A stretch of DNA of 64,000 nucleotides from Semisulcospira habei (GCA_036245525.1 BTPG01000004.1:214497023-214561022), one strand, 5' to 3'; positions 11,945-23,998 are shown, counted from the first letter of the stretch. The notes: generated by a model from the letters alone, not told the origin. A program made the numbers and translations.

Positions 11945-12535
11945 TAAATAACCTGCTGTTAATCCTCCTACTGCTACCAAAAAGACCCACACATGCTCCG
12001 CCCTAAACCCTACTGCCTTTGCTGCTACTGATCGGCCAACTGACAGCACTCCCTAATATGCTACCCCATTTATGTCAAAGTTTGAAACATATAAAAACGC
12101 ATTTCTGAAAGGTATGAGATGCGGGATCTTATCATATTTGAAGGTCGTGACGTCATTTTTGTGAACAGAGGTTTTGTAAAGAAACTGCTTCACCAGAAGC
12201 AACTTGTCAAAAGAGTGCAGTCCATATGCATATTTAGACACTGCTAAAGTTTGTGCACTTGAACTTTCTAAAATTTCTCTGATGAGCAACGATGTCATAA
12301 AGGTAAAGTTGAATAAGAAATATCACTGAGTGTTTGAAATCAGAAAAGATCCATTTATTTATTGTAAAAGGTCCTGCACATGGTTCGAATGTTGTTTTCA
12401 GTCTGTTTTCAACAAAAATGCCCCAAATCTTAGAGGTGTACTAGACAATCCCGGGCAGCACCACGCGATGAGACTACGAGATATAGTGTGGATGGTTTTC
12501 TCTGTAAATGATGTTTTGAGAGGTTCTGTATAGGT
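11945..12535. other. Unrecognised intron sequence
   Basis: No repeat family or exon is recognised in this part of intron 1. The - strand frame 12053-12298 lacks family features. Confidence 0.4.
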
Positions 12536-12539
12536 TACC

Positions 12540-12606
12540 TCCGTCGTACAGCGCTTGACTCTCGTGCAAAAGGTCACGAGTTTGAATCCAGCTGGGGTCG
12601 ACATTT
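12540..12606 (+). mobile_element. Possible degenerate tRNA-like (SINE head) sequence
   Basis: The sequence has a B-box-like GAGTTTGAATCC and an upstream region that could be a worn A box. It does not fold into a clear cloverleaf. It may be the head of an old SINE. Weak support. Confidence 0.25.
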
Positions 12607-12712
12607 TTTCAGACCCTCTTTGATGCACCATCTTTGAAATCATCTTCGCGGTTGACAAAACACGTTAAGCCCCAAACGTATAAACGTGTTTTTTTTTATT
12701 TTTTAAATATAG

Positions 12713-12910
12713 ATCTACAATCAGTGCGTAGAAAACTGATACCAGAAAAGAAAGCGCGGAAAAGACCATCAGACGAGAGTGACGTCAGGGCGGATCGTGC
12801 ACAGCAGCGGACCCTGCAGTGTCTTCAGACTTTGTGCCAGGATCAGAAGGAAGCCATGTTCCTCATCTCGGAGCTGAATTTCTCTGATTTTCTAAGCAAG
12901 CCGATGTCTG
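12713..12910 (+). CDS. Exon 2: charged linker exon (phase 1-1)
   Basis: This exon encodes residues 179-244. The acceptor is strong (T-rich tract ending AAATATAG at 12712) and the donor is ATGTCTG|GTATGG. It enters and leaves in phase 1 and is 198 bases long, so it can be skipped without changing frame. The product is basic at first (KKARKRP) and then reads as a helix-forming segment ending SELNFSDFLSKPMS, which leads into the nuclease-like core of exon 3. No known domain is recognised. It contains Cys-poor, Gln-rich stretches (RAQQRTLQCLQTLCQDQKEA). Confidence 0.7.
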
Positions 12911-12954
12911 GTATGGTTGATATTTTTATGAACGGTTTTGGATTGCTTACAAGC

Positions 12955-13349
<395 letters not shown>

Positions 13350-13810
13350 GAAATGAAATGAAATGAAACTTTATTTCTCAACGGATAAAGTAATTAGCAC
13401 GTGTGCCATTTTTCATACTTGCCGTTGCTACTCTACAAACACAGGATTGTAATACTAATAGTACCAAATTACACAAAGAAAAATTAGGAAATATTAAACA
13501 TGAAGAGACATTAAACAAAATTCATTCATTCATTTGGTCATACAAAAAACAAACGAAAAATAGAAAGTACACGCAACGCGCGCACACTGACACATACACG
13601 CTCGCGCGCACACACAAACACGCGCTAATGATAACTTGACCTATATACGAAGCAAATCATTTGGATCACAGTGAAAATTCACTTCAGACAGCAAAAATTA
13701 TTTGGATTATAATAGAAAGTTGAATTATGTAATTAGGCGATTATTATTAGTATGCACAAACCATACGGCAGCATGCACTGATTATACGATAAGCACATGA
13801 TTGATACGTG

Positions 13811-14250
13811 GGGCGGTCCGTGGCGCAGTGGTTAAGGCGCCTGCCACCAATGCTAAAGGTGCGAGGTTCGATTACGGGTTCCGGCGTCGGATTTTTCTTC
13901 TCTAGTAAGTGTCACCGTTAATTCGGGCGGACCGTCGGGGGTTCTTTCTCCGGGTACTCCGGCTCTTCCTCCCCCTCCACTTTGGTATCAGTTTAAGCAC
14001 ACTTAATCAAATTTCAAATACAAACGATTTTGAATTTCCAAAAACTACAGTAGCTCGCTTGAGCTTGCCCTTAGCACCACGTGAATGTTCTATGTTTATG
14101 TACAGTGTGTGAGTGAATGGGCGTGATTCACGTGAGCGTGCTTGTTGGGTTAAGTTCGCGGCGGCGCTTTGAGCCGATTTTCAATTGGGATAAAGCGCCT
14201 ATTTAATGCGCTTATTATATTATTATATTATATTATATATTATACGAATA
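13811..14250 (+). mobile_element. tRNA-derived SINE, with head
   Basis: The head (13811-13885) has an A-box-like TGGCGCAGTGGTTAAGGCG and a B box GAGGTTCGATTAC. The body contains AGCTTGCCCTTAGCACCACG and CACGTGAGCGTGCTTGTTGG. It ends GCGCCTATTTAATGCGC plus a (TATTA)n tail. Relatives are at 28764-29000 and 59541-59790. It is a retroposon, not a functional tRNA gene, because the second half departs from a cloverleaf. Confidence 0.8.
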
Positions 14251-14261
14251 CTTGTGGTAGA

Positions 14262-15417
14262 TTATGTATCAGCAGACAAGTACTTGAGGAGGCATTCCTT
14301 GAAAGAGGAGAGGGAGCTAGCGTGTGTTATACATGTTGGCAGTGTGTTCCAGAAAGATGCGCCTGAGAAAGATACACTGGTTTTAAAGAGATCTATCCTG
14401 GGGCGAGGTGTAATAAAGTTTCGTCTTGAAGTAGAATAACCTGAACTTGCCTTGGTAAAGAGCTTACAAAGATATTCTGGGTGAATCTCATTCCAGATTT
14501 TATACATAACCACACCCTTGTTTAAGAGGTGATGCTTGCTAAGAGGTAGCATTTTCAGTTTTTCAAGTCCTTCATCAGTTGTTAGGGCTGAATCAGGCAG
14601 GATATGTTTCGCTGCTCTCCGATCCAGGGAGTTAAGCCTCTTCAAGTGTATGTCACCGCTGCCATCCCATATCGTGGACGCATAATCGATGTGGGATTTG
14701 ACATGTGCATTGTAAAATAACTTGCGAGCATCAACATCGATAAAGTACTTCAACTTTGAAAGCATAAAAACATTTCTAGCAACAGTTTTACATACAGCAT
14801 TTATGTGTGATTGCAACTTCATCTGGTCATCAACAATTACACCAAGTAATCGGTGTTCCGTGACCTGATTAACGATGTCATTATGGATAGTCAGGCTGAG
14901 TGTAAGTGGCTTGAGCTGGTGCTTCTGACGGGTTGCTATCGTCATGTATTCCGTTTTGGAAGGATTTAAAATCATTTCATTGTTTGCGCACCAAGTGGAA
15001 ATTTCGCTCAAACCCTGCTGCAAACGGCCATTTAAAGAATCAATACTCTTGTCCGGGGTGTGAATTGTGGCGTCATCAGCGAATAAATCACATGAAATTT
15101 TGTCGCTAGTCAAATGTAGAGGCAGGTCATTTATAAAGAGGCAAAACAGAAGAGGCCCTAGGATTGAACCCTGGGGAACTACCCGTGTTACTAATCCGCT
15201 TGAGGAGTATGATCCATTGACCATGACGCGCTGCTGTCTGTCGCTAAGATATGAGGCAAAAAGTGGAGTTGTGCTATGGTGGTAAAGAGATTTCTGGCTG
15301 TAGTTAATTGAGGAAGAAATGCATTTATTGCCAAACGAACTACCGAAGTACACATTTAGCTTGGAAAGTAGAAGTTTATGGTCCACAAGATCAAAGGCTT
15401 TTCGTAAGTCAATAAAT
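14262..15417 (-). pseudogene. LINE copy B reverse transcriptase, C-terminal half
   Basis: The frame includes FIDLRKAFDLVDHKLLL, VVPQGSILGPLLF, LFADDATIHTP, LNPSKTEYM and HIDYASTIWDG, ending SFKECLLKYLSADT. It is colinear with copy A RT. On the - strand the open frame runs on upstream into RTE-like copy 1 (to 15839), giving a chance fusion that is not a real protein. The RT is truncated at its N-terminal side by the insertion. Confidence 0.88.
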
Positions 15418-15447
15418 GTTCTTGGCTTGACTTCGCGGACGAAGATT

Positions 15448-18400
15448 TCATAGGAGTTGCCCACGACGTCTGCAGGCTTGTTCGTGGCTGCGGAGGCCAA
15501 TCCGGGACAGGCAGGTTCGACCGCAGTGGCTGCAGGGGAAGGTATGGCCAGGGTTCTGAGTTGCGGCATCTCTGTTTTTTCTCCTGAGCCGCTTGTCCTT
15601 AAGGCTAGCTCTGCGAGAGTCCTCAAAGGAGACAGCTGCCTTGTAAATGGTGGAGCGCCAGGTGTCACGGTCCACAGCAAGCGAGGACCACTGGTAGTGG
15701 TCGATTTGGCAGGCACTAAGTGACTTCTTGAGACAGTCTTTGTATCTCTTCTTTGGTGCCCCTCTGTCACGGTGTCCAGTAGCAAGCTCGCCGAACAGGG
15801 TGATCTTTGGTAGGCGATGATCCTCCATCCTGGAGACATGCCCCGCCCAGCGGAGCTGTGTCAGCAGCAGCAACGCCTCGATGCTCACAGTTTCAGCCTG
15901 TTCAAGGACCTCGACGTTGGTGACATAGTCACTCCAGTGAATGCCCAGGATGGTACGCAGGCAGCGCTGGTGGAAACGTTCGAGGAGTCGTAGTTGGCTG
16001 TGGTAGAGGGCCCAGGACTCGGAACCATACAGCAGGGTGGTGAGGACCACAGCTCTGTACACGCTGATCTTGGTGCCTGTTTTCAGCTGTTGATTGTGCC
16101 ACACCCGCTTGAAAAGTCGCCCGAAAGCGCTGTTCGCTTTTGCCAGCCTGCTGTCAAGCTCCCTGTCCAGCTTGGCGTCCGACGTGATAATGCAGCCAAG
16201 GTACGTAAACTGGTGCACTGACTTTAGTTCAGACTCGCCAATGGTGATGTGAGGAGGGTGCCGGCTGATGGAGGACCTCTGTCTTTTTCAGACTGACCTC
16301 GAGTCCAAAGTGCTGGGCAGCGTCTGCGAAGCAGGACGTGATGCGCTGCAGGGCTCTCTCTGTGTGTGCAACGAGGGCAGCGTCATCAGCAAAAAGCAGC
16401 TCACGAATCAGTTGGTCTAGGGTTTTCGTGTGGGCCTGCAGTCGTCTGAGGTTGAACAGGCTGCCATCGAGACGATACCTGATGTACACTGCATCGTCAT
16501 CATCGAGGTCTACTGTGGCCTGCTTCAACATCATGCTAAACAAGATGGTGAAGAGGGTCGGTGCCAGCACGCAGCCCTGCTTTACGCCGTTGAGAATAGG
16601 GAATGGTTCTGAGAGAACATTGTTGAGTCTGACCTGGCCTTGATGGTTCTCGTGTAGCTGGACAATCATGCTGAGGAACTTTGGGGGACAGCCAAGTCGC
16701 TCCAGGATCTGCCACATGCCTTGCCTGCTCACAGTGTCGAACGCTTTTGTTAGGTCGACAAACGTTACGTACAGCCCTTTGTTCTGCTCGCGGCACTTCT
16801 CCTGAAGCTGTCTCAGCACAAAGACCATATCGGTGGTGCTCCTGTTTGCTCTGAAGCCACACTGGCCCTCTGGGAGTTGGTCTTCAGCGATGGCAGGTAC
16901 CAGCCGATTCAGGATCAGCCTTGCAAGAATTTCCCCAGCAATGGACAGCAGGGTAATTCCCCGATAGTTGGAACAGTCAGACTTCTCGCCTTTGTTCTTG
17001 TACAGGGTGATAACGACAGCATCACGGAGATCCTTTGGTAGTGTTCCTTCCTCCCAGCAGCAGAGAAAGAGGTCATGGAGCTTGTGCAGTGCTGTGCCTC
17101 CATGTTTCCAGATCTCTGGTGGTATTCCATCAATGCCTGCTGCTTTGCCACTCTTGAGCTGGTGGATGGCTGTGAGGGTCTCTTCAGCGGTGGGCGGTTC
17201 GTCCAATTCAACCATTACTGGGAGTTGTGGGATTTGTAGGACGACTGCTTCTTGAACAGTGCGCTCAGCGCTGAAGAGGCTCTGAAAGTACTCCGACCAG
17301 CGGTTCAAGATGGAGGTATTATCTGTAAGGAGTGCCTGGCCATTCGCGCTTCGCAGGGGACTTTGTACCAGGTGTCTGGGGCCATACACTGCTTTCAGTG
17401 CTTCGTAGAAGCCCCTGTAGTCACCATTGTCAGCGCAAAGCTGGGTCCTCTGTGCAAGTCTGGTCCACCACTCATTCTGGAGATCTCTGAGCTTGAGCTG
17501 GAGACTGCTGCAGACGAGGCGGAAGGCAAACTTCTTCACAGGGCAGGAAGGCTGGGCTAGGTGGGCCTGATGGGCGGCTCTTGTTTTTGCTAGGTGTTCC
17601 TGGATCTCTACATCGTTCTCGTCAAACCAGTCTTTGTTCTTCTTTCTAGCGAAACCCAGGACTTCTGCAGAGGATTTTGCAATAGCAGTTGTTCCCAAAG
17701 TGTTTCAGGGGAGAAGTCTGCTGGGTCCGCTGTGTCTTTGAGCCTGCGCTGTAAATCTGTCTGAAAGGCAGCTTTCACGTCGTCACGCTGAAGGCTGGCA
17801 ACATCAGGCTTTTTCTTGGGGGGCCCCCATTTCTTGGGTTTTGGCTTGACGTGGAGCCTGAGTTTGCAGCGGACAAGGCGGTGGTCAGTGTGGCACTCTG
17901 CGCTGGGCATCACTCTGGTGAGGAGGACGTCACTGCGGTCCCTCTGACGCACTAGGACATAGTCGATAAGGTGCCAGTGTTTGGAGCGAGGATGCATCCA
18001 GGTTTTCTTTCGACTGTCCTTTTGCTGAAAAGTAGTGTTGGTGATGACCAGTTGCTGTTCTGCACAGAACTCCAACAGTAGGCGGCCATTGTCATTGCAG
18101 TTCCCGACGCCATGCTTGCCGAGGACTCCTTTCCAGGCTTCAGAGTCCTGGCCCACTCTGGCGTTGAAGTCACCAAGGATGATGACTTTGATGACTTTGT
18201 CGTCTGCAGGGGTGCTCTGTATGAGGCTGCGCAGGTCAGCGTAAAACTTGTCCTTTTCAGCAGGCTCTGCCAGGAGGGTTGGGGAGTACACACTGAGAAG
18301 GGTGACGTGTTGCTGGTGTCTCAGTGGGAGGCGCATGGACATGATGCGGTCTGAGTGACTCGTTGGTAGGTTTTCCAGCTTAGTCGCAATGGAGGTCTTG

Positions 18401-18657
18401 ACCATGAAACCCACGCCTGAGAGCCGTCTTTCTGATTCAGGCCTGCCTGACCAGTAGAGGGTGTACCCAGCGCCAAGTTCTTGGAGGCTACCTTCGTCCG
18501 GAAAACGTACTTCACTGAGCGCGGCGATGTCGATGTTTAACCTCCGCAATTCATGGGCAATGAGGGCGGAGCGACGTTCAGGGCGTCCGCTGTCTGCTTT
18601 GTCGAACATGGTTCGGATGTTCCAGCATGCTACGTTGAGTCCGGTCGTGGTCGTCAT
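15448..18657 (-). pseudogene. RTE-like copy 1 APE-RT protein, three frame segments
   Basis: Endonuclease: 18657-17608, with ACWNIRTMFD, SEVRFPDEG, ILGDFNARVG and CHTDHRLV. Reverse transcriptase: 17698-16229, with GIDGIPPEIW, FVDLTKAFDTVSRQG, GVKQGCVLAPTLF and LFADDAALVAH. C-terminus: 16218-15448, with RDRGAPKKRYKDCL and a C-x2-C...H-x4-C finger (CSHCGRTC...SHEQAC). The frame breaks near 17690 and near 16230-16260, where part of the linker after PAP is missing relative to copy 2. The copy is therefore dead. The clade was not resolved by eye; one ORF with APE, RT and terminal finger is the visible layout. Confidence 0.88.
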
Positions 18658-19315
18658 GAGAGTGGATCCGTTATTCTTTCTTGTTTTTTGACCGCAGGAG
18701 AAGATGCCCGTTGACCGCGGCTAGCCAACTGGGGTTGCGAGGGGACGAGCTTTGGTTAGGCCACCTTTTCTAGGCCCCTCTCCGTGTGGAGCAAGCAGTG
18801 CTGTCCCTAGAGAAGGCTGCTTGGTCATTCAGGGTGTTCCGAGTGATGTTGTCATCCCCAGGTCAACATCAGGCGACCAATATCCTGAACCGCCTGCATG
18901 CAGGTTTGAGACTGCGGCTACCAGTGACATCTTTCACCTGCCGTTTCGCCCCTCGCCCGTCGCTACAGGACTTGAGATGGTCAGTGTCATGGTCCGTGGA
19001 CGTTTCCTAAAGCCTGCGCGGTGGAGCTTTTTGGTGGAGTGCAGTGTGCGCAGTACTGGCCCCACCCTTTAAACCCTTGGTTCGTCTGCCATGGCCTAGC
19101 AAGCTGGGACGATGGCATCGAGGTCCTCGGGTCGTAGGTTTTATATCAGACTGTCCTTGTCCTAGTCTCTGGCTCAAAAGCCTTCCCCGGAGACACGGGG
19201 GCTTTGATGTCAGGGGTTTCCTCCCTTAGCCTTTCCGCAGCCAAGCGGCTAGGCCTGCAAGGCAGCAGGGGACTCGTGGAGGGCGGGGTCGTCTAAGTCC
19301 CGTGCAAAGTGGTTT

Positions 19316-19388
19316 CAGCAAGAGGTATAGATCCTCATGAGCTTCCGCAACTGCGGGGGCTCATGAGGATCTATCCCTCTTGCAATTA
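19316..19388. repeat. Hairpin repeat (AAGAGG...CTCATGAGGATC family)
   Basis: Left arm TAGATCCTCATGAGC is followed after about 15 bases by the right arm GCTCATGAGGATCTATCCCTCTTGC. Arm remnants recur near 20503-20570, 46603-46650 and 49451-49485. Confidence 0.75.
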
Positions 19389-19768
19389 TGTGGTGTTGAG
19401 ATTTTCTCGGCACTGCACAAATTTGTTTGACTTTGCTGTGGACAAGCACTTGGCGCTGGATGTGAAAGAGGCATGAACCATGCGGAGTCAGTACTAGTAT
19501 GGAGGAACAGGAGACTGGTTGTATGCACTGTAGACAAGCACCGCATTGCTGTGCCGGTCCCTCATTATGTAAACGATTTCCGTGCTATCTGTGTATGCAC
19601 GGTATGTGTACATCTGGCCCTTGTACTGACTGATGTGTGTACTGGAGCTTCAGCGGCAAGGGACCCCCCCCCCCCCCCCAACTTTACTTTCTTGCCACTT
19701 GTCCATCTTCACGATCTACATTAGGCTGAAGGGGTCAGATGCATGAGTGAACGTAGTCCAGCGCGACA
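19389..19768. other. Unrecognised sequence with C-run
   Basis: A poly-C run lies at 19665-19679. No gene is recognised; short open frames at 19361-19546 (-) and 19473-19724 (+) lack support. Confidence 0.4.
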
Positions 19769-19986
19769 TTAACCCATTTAGCCCCGAGTCCCTGCAGTGG
19801 GAGACTGATTGACCGTGACAGTTCAAGGGTAGTGCCAGATTAGCCTCTTGGCGCCTGAAGGCGCCAAGCTAATCTGGCAATACTCTCGAATTATCATGGT
19901 CAATCCATCTACTGCAACTGGTTCATAGTCATTAGGCAACACCTCTATATTTTTGAGAAATGGGACCTTGGGGCTAAAAGGGTTAA
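19769..19986. mobile_element. TTAA hairpin MITE, copy 1
   Basis: It is bounded by TTAA on both sides. Terminal inverted repeats are TTAACCCATTTAGCCCCGAG and, reversed, the end GGGGCTAAAAGGGTTAA. Central palindrome: TTGGCGCC TGA AGGCGCCAAG with longer imperfect arms. TTAA target sites and CCC-starting ends are typical of the piggyBac superfamily; no transposase is present. Confidence 0.85.
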
Positions 19987-20499
19987 ACAAGGTGCTCCGC
20001 TACAGCGGAGCACGTTGCTTAGTGGACTTGCGCTGGACTAAGTTTACTTAATTAAATGCATCTGGGCCCAGGGGTTTTTCATGATCTCCTGAGCAGCAGA
20101 ATGGGGTGGGGATGCAAAGTGGCACAGGATATCGGACAACGATAAGCAAAGGCGGGGTAGGATTACCACACAAGTAGCTTGGACCAAAATCTTTCGTCCA
20201 GACCCCACCAGCAGCAGCGGACATTATAAATGCTCATCAGCTCAGTAGAGAAGCAGGGTTATGGAATCAGAACCTGTTAGTGTTAGCGGCCGAGATGTTT
20301 TAGCTGAGCTGTTCCTCAGAGGGGCTTATGGGTGTTTGAAATAACGCACACGGCTGGCAGTCTGTGTTCATCAAGCAGCTCTTATCGCAGCCCTGTACCC
20401 ACACATATGACCGCCTTCACCGTACTGCCACTGTATGCAGACTTTGCTTTGGTGGACTCTACACCGAAGAGCCCCGGCCGTCTAAGGAACATGGATACA

Positions 20500-20570
20500 A
20501 AGTGGTGTCAGCAAGAGCATAGATCTTCATGAGCCCCCACAACGACGGGTGCGCTTGAGGATCCCCTCCC
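20500..20570. repeat. Degenerate hairpin repeat (CTCATGAGGATC family)
   Basis: GTGTCAGCAAGAGCATAGATC is followed by CTTCATGAGCCCC and a worn right arm (GCGCTTGAGGATCCCC). The left flank also resembles that at 46575-46602. Confidence 0.55.
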
Positions 20571-20695
20571 ACCCCACACCCCCCTCCCCCTCGAGAGAAC
20601 ACGATCCAACTATGATGGGTTACATACTAAGTGTAAGTATAGGTGGTGTATGGCTCGATACCAAGTAGTGTATCAGTAGTGTGGGCAGTGGGCAG

Positions 20696-22196
20696 AAGTC
20701 AATAAATACAGCGCCGGTAAATTCGCCCTGATTTATTGAGCGTAGCCACACATCAGTTAGACGTGCTAGGGCCGTGTGACAGCTGTGCTTTGGTCTGAAT
20801 CCCGACTGAAGGGGGTGGATTAATGTATGATTTTCTAAATATTCCAAGAGATGTTTATGGATATGCCGTTCAAGTGGTTTACTAAGGATGGACAATAGTG
20901 ATATGGGGCGATAGTTATTAACATCAGTCATAACTCTTGTTTTCGGGAGGGGTATAACCTTGGCTTTTTTAAGTTCCTTTGGGAAAATATTTGTTTGAAT
21001 GCACAAGTTATAAATAAAGGTTATTGTTTCAATAACAAAAGGAATAGCTAATTTAAGTATTTTGGGGCTGATTTCATCTGGCCCGGACGATTTCTTATTC
21101 TTCATTGAACTAATTGTCCTACCGACTTCGTGCACTGCCAGTGGTGGAATCACGAAAGGATCAGATCCTGCAGTTTGCGTTCTACAAAAGTCAACTAGTC
21201 TGTCTGAGCAAGAGTAGGGCTGAAAACTTGCTTCTGAAGGGACAAGAGACTCGGCAACTGAGAGGAAATGGTCGTTAAACATGTCTGCAGTCAGATCAGA
21301 AGGGATTAAAGGAGATTTATTACACTTGCCTCCAGTCACTACGGCCATAGCGCGCCAGAGCGTGGACATGTCTTTGTCTTGTTTAATCAAGCGATCAATG
21401 AAAGAATTTTTAGCCTGTCGCACAAGAGATTTTACGCGATTGCGCTCACGCTTAAATTCAGTGAAGCATTTCTGCTGTCTCAGATCATCTCTCACCCTCA
21501 TGGCTTGAATGATGTCTTGAGTAAGCCACGGCGGGAGTGATGCGTGTTTGACGCGTCTCCTCCGCAGGGGCGCATGTTTATTTACGATCTTTAGAAAGAT
21601 GGTATACCAAACAGACAGAGCGCTGTCAGGGTCAGATTTACTAAATACTTCATCAAAAGGTGCGCTGTTAAGATCAAACAGAAACTCGCTTTCATTAAAA
21701 CTTTTAAAGGAGCGATAGGTGATATACGTATGGCATCCTTTCTTTGCTTTAGGGAGTTTAGTAGACCACGTACAGCGGATGGGAAAGTGGTCGCTGATAC
21801 TAAGGTTACCGACAGACACATTATGAACAGACTCTGGCTTGGTTGTGTTGATCTATGAGTGTGGATGTTGTTTGTGTGATCCGTGTGGGTGAAGTGATTA
21901 ACTGTTGCAGACCCAACAACGTTAACGTAGAGTCCCACGCATGGTGAGGCTTTAGCATGTCTATGTTAAAGTCTCCCATGAGGATGACATTGGAGTTGGG
22001 ATTACAAGCTTTATCACACATACTAAGGAAATCATCATACCACTCAAAGTTCGCAGCAGGGTTGCGGTACAGAAGGCCAATAAGAAATGATGGAGATTGG
22101 GGGGCCTTCAGTTCAAGCCACATACACTCAATATCTTTGGTTTCTAAATCATGTCGTCTACGTATAAAATCTTGAATAGACGAGTGAACATAAGCA

Positions 22197-22198
<2 letters not shown>
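20696..22198 (-). pseudogene. CR1-like LINE copy B, 5' half (APE C-term and RT N-term)
   Basis: The - strand reads from 22198 down. It has the C-terminal part of the endonuclease (LLYRNPAANFEWYDDFL, LMGDFNIDMLKPH, ITSPTRITQT), a frameshift near 21840, then LSISDHFPIRC, the linker and the RT N-terminal half ([40 protein letters not shown]). The copy is 5'-truncated at about 22198, where a (GA)n tract begins. RT resumes at 15417 beyond the insertion. Confidence 0.88.

Positions 22199-22199
<1 letters not shown>

Positions 22200-22247
<48 letters not shown>
22200..22247. repeat. (GA)n microsatellite
   Basis: About 23 GA units lie at the truncated 5' end of LINE copy B. Confidence 0.95.
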
Positions 22248-22249
<2 letters not shown>

Positions 22250-22388
22250 ATCATCATCGTCATCTCTAAAGATTTCTTAAAGCTTAAACACATTATTAGA
22301 TAATGTATTATTTCTGTTTCTTGTATACTTGTAATATAAGATATCAGTGGTCGTTTATCTTGTAATATTATTTCTATAGTTCCAACAG

Positions 22389-22681
22389 CTCCATCTGTAG
22401 CTGAGGATCGCGGGGACTTTGACATCCTGCTCATTCATGCTCGTTTCGGAATCCTTATTGGAGAGGTGAAGTCTATTGGTTATCATGAGACCGTAACCGA
22501 CGCAGCCCTTAAAAAACGACTCCTAAAAGTCGTCAAACAGCTCAACAAGTCGAAGGAGTGTGTGAAAAAGGCAGTGACGGGCATCGTTCCAAACATCTTG
22601 ATACGGAAAACTGTCATACTTCCCTACCTCGGGGAAAATCAACTGCGTGAGCTTCTGGACAAATGTCCGCCGCTGAAGAAG
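22389..22681 (+). CDS. Exon 3: PD-(D/E)xK nuclease-like (NERD-like) core
   Basis: This exon encodes residues 245-342. The acceptor is TTCCAACAG|CT and the donor AAGAAG|GTACAT; it enters in phase 1 and leaves in phase 0. The key block is DRGDFDILLIHARFGILIGE followed by VKS, giving D256, E270 and K272 with two hydrophobic beta strands between them. This is the D-(x)n-E-x-K pattern of PD-(D/E)xK nucleases, closest in layout to NERD domains. A Lys-rich helix (LKKRLLKVVKQLNKSKECVK) and a further strand (ILIRKTVILPYL) follow, as expected for the fold. If active, it would cut or bind nucleic acid using a metal ion. Activity is not shown by sequence alone. Confidence 0.82.
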
Positions 22682-23253
22682 GTACATTTCGGGGCGTATT
22701 GATCGTCTAAATTGATGGAAATTGTATTTCGTGTTGTTATATTTCATTTATGTTGTATCGTAATAATTTTCTCCGTTCATATTAAGGATATAAAAAATGG
22801 ATACGCACGTCTCGAATGAGTTAACACACACGCACTCACGCACGCACGAGCACGCACGCACGTACAAACGCACACACCACTATGCAGACACTACCTCTAC
22901 TCACGTTATACTGCTTTCATTATTTTCTGATAAAATCTAGAGACTATAGCTCAACCGAGAATGCTCATAATCGCTTTGTGAAGAAATCTCAATACACATA
23001 TTCTGACCAAAGCGCAATTTTTTTCTCTCGAAAATACAAATATTGCTAGTTACGAGTTTGAACGCAAACATCATCGAGGTGTTTTTCTGTGTGAAAAAAA
23101 AATCGAAATTGACTAGATAAACCATCTTTTTTTTTTCATCAAAGATATTGTATCATTGAATATTTTGGTTTAGACCCCATGAATTAAGATAAAGGGCGAT
23201 TGAAAGCACTTGCTCTTTTGTTTCTGAACGGATCTCTTCTGTCACCGTAACCA

Positions 23254-23451
23254 TTAACTCATTCAGCCCCGACACACCACAGCAAGATATGGAACGATCA
23301 TGATAGTTCAAGGGTGATGCCAGAATAGCTTGGCGCCCATAGGAACCACCCTTGAACTATCATGCTTGATCTGTCTCTAGAATTGCAATTCAGTCCTTCA
23401 GAGGGCAACTTCAAAATTTGGGGATTTCGGTCTTAGGGTAGAAAGTGTTAA
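23254..23451. mobile_element. TTAA hairpin MITE, copy 2
   Basis: It starts TTAACTCATTCAGCCCCGAC and ends TTAGGGTAGAAAGTGTTAA. The arms ATGATAGTTCAAGGGT and ACCCTTGAACTATCAT are kept, but the central hairpin is shortened. It lies only 33 bases before exon 4. Confidence 0.82.
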
Positions 23452-23484
23452 TGAACTGAACTCCTGAAGCACTATTTTTTTCAG

Positions 23485-23681
23485 GATCTGTGTGATTGCG
23501 TGGGAGCCAGGGATACACAGGAATTCTTTCAACTGTGCCTGCTGAAGGACCAGATGTCGGGCCACGCAGACAGTCTGCAGGTTCCACCCACTGTCAAGAA
23601 ACACCTGAAAACATGGTGGAATGCTCGGATGACGGTTGACCCAGACATGTCGGAGGACCTGTATCTCACACTGCTAGCTCG
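23485..23681 (+). CDS. Exon 4: region between nuclease-like and ATPase domains
   Basis: This exon encodes residues 343-407 and two bases of codon 408. The acceptor has a T-run (TTTTTTTCAG) and the donor is CTCG|GTAAGAT. The product is DLCDCVGARDTQEF..., then a helix-rich part with LLKDQMSG and the pair WW in LKTWWNARM. It links the nuclease-like core to the P-loop domain. No separate domain is recognised. The phase 0 entry and phase 2 exit both match the neighbouring exons. Confidence 0.82.
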
Positions 23682-23998
23682 GTAAGATACGGATTACGAC
23701 TGTGACAGCAAACACCACTTTTCGAAGTTATGTCATCTAATGATTATGAGAGTTGTCTTTGCCTGTGGACACAGGTGTGAATTGGCCAGTGTAAGCAAAT
23801 GTGTAAGTATGTTGCAGCTTAGCGGATTAAAAAAATATTATTTATTTTTTCAAAAGCTGACTTATCTGGATGATAAATAAGCTTCACGTGTAAAGGGATT
23901 CTATGAACTTTAAGTACAGCCCTCTTACACGTATTTTGTGGACTCTGGTTGGTACATGGTCCTAATTAATCATGCATTAACTATTTATTACGCCTGTT
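23682..23998. other. Intron 4 start, nothing recognised
   Basis: AT-rich sequence with no exon or repeat family seen. Confidence 0.4.

Larger units (their letters stand above)
15418..20695 (-). mobile_element. Single-ORF LINE (RTE-like copy 1) inserted in LINE copy B
   Basis: The 12-bp direct repeat AAGTCAATAAAT occurs at 15406-15417 and 20696-20707 and divides the RT gene of LINE copy B at FIDF/TFIDL. The inserted 5.28 kb includes the LINE body (about 15418-19306, colinear with copy 2 at 41454-45396, 3' end CAAGCCAAGA) and 1.4 kb of additional sequence on its 5' side. That sequence holds a TTAA MITE and hairpin repeats and is not found upstream of copy 2. Confidence 0.85.

Noticed and set aside
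13811..13885. Possible tRNA gene
   Set aside because: A and B boxes are present but the cloverleaf is incomplete and the sequence runs on into a SINE body. Same for 48524-48598 and the - strand of 50850-50933.
14262..15839. One 525-residue - strand protein
   Set aside because: It is a chance fusion across the insertion junction: the first part is an out-of-frame reading of RTE-like copy 1, the rest RT of LINE copy B.
18752..19229. + strand frames (106, 74 and 61 residues) seen again at 41564-42041 (-)
   Set aside because: They recur only because the LINE 5' UTR recurs; they are antisense to the element and carry no recognisable domain.
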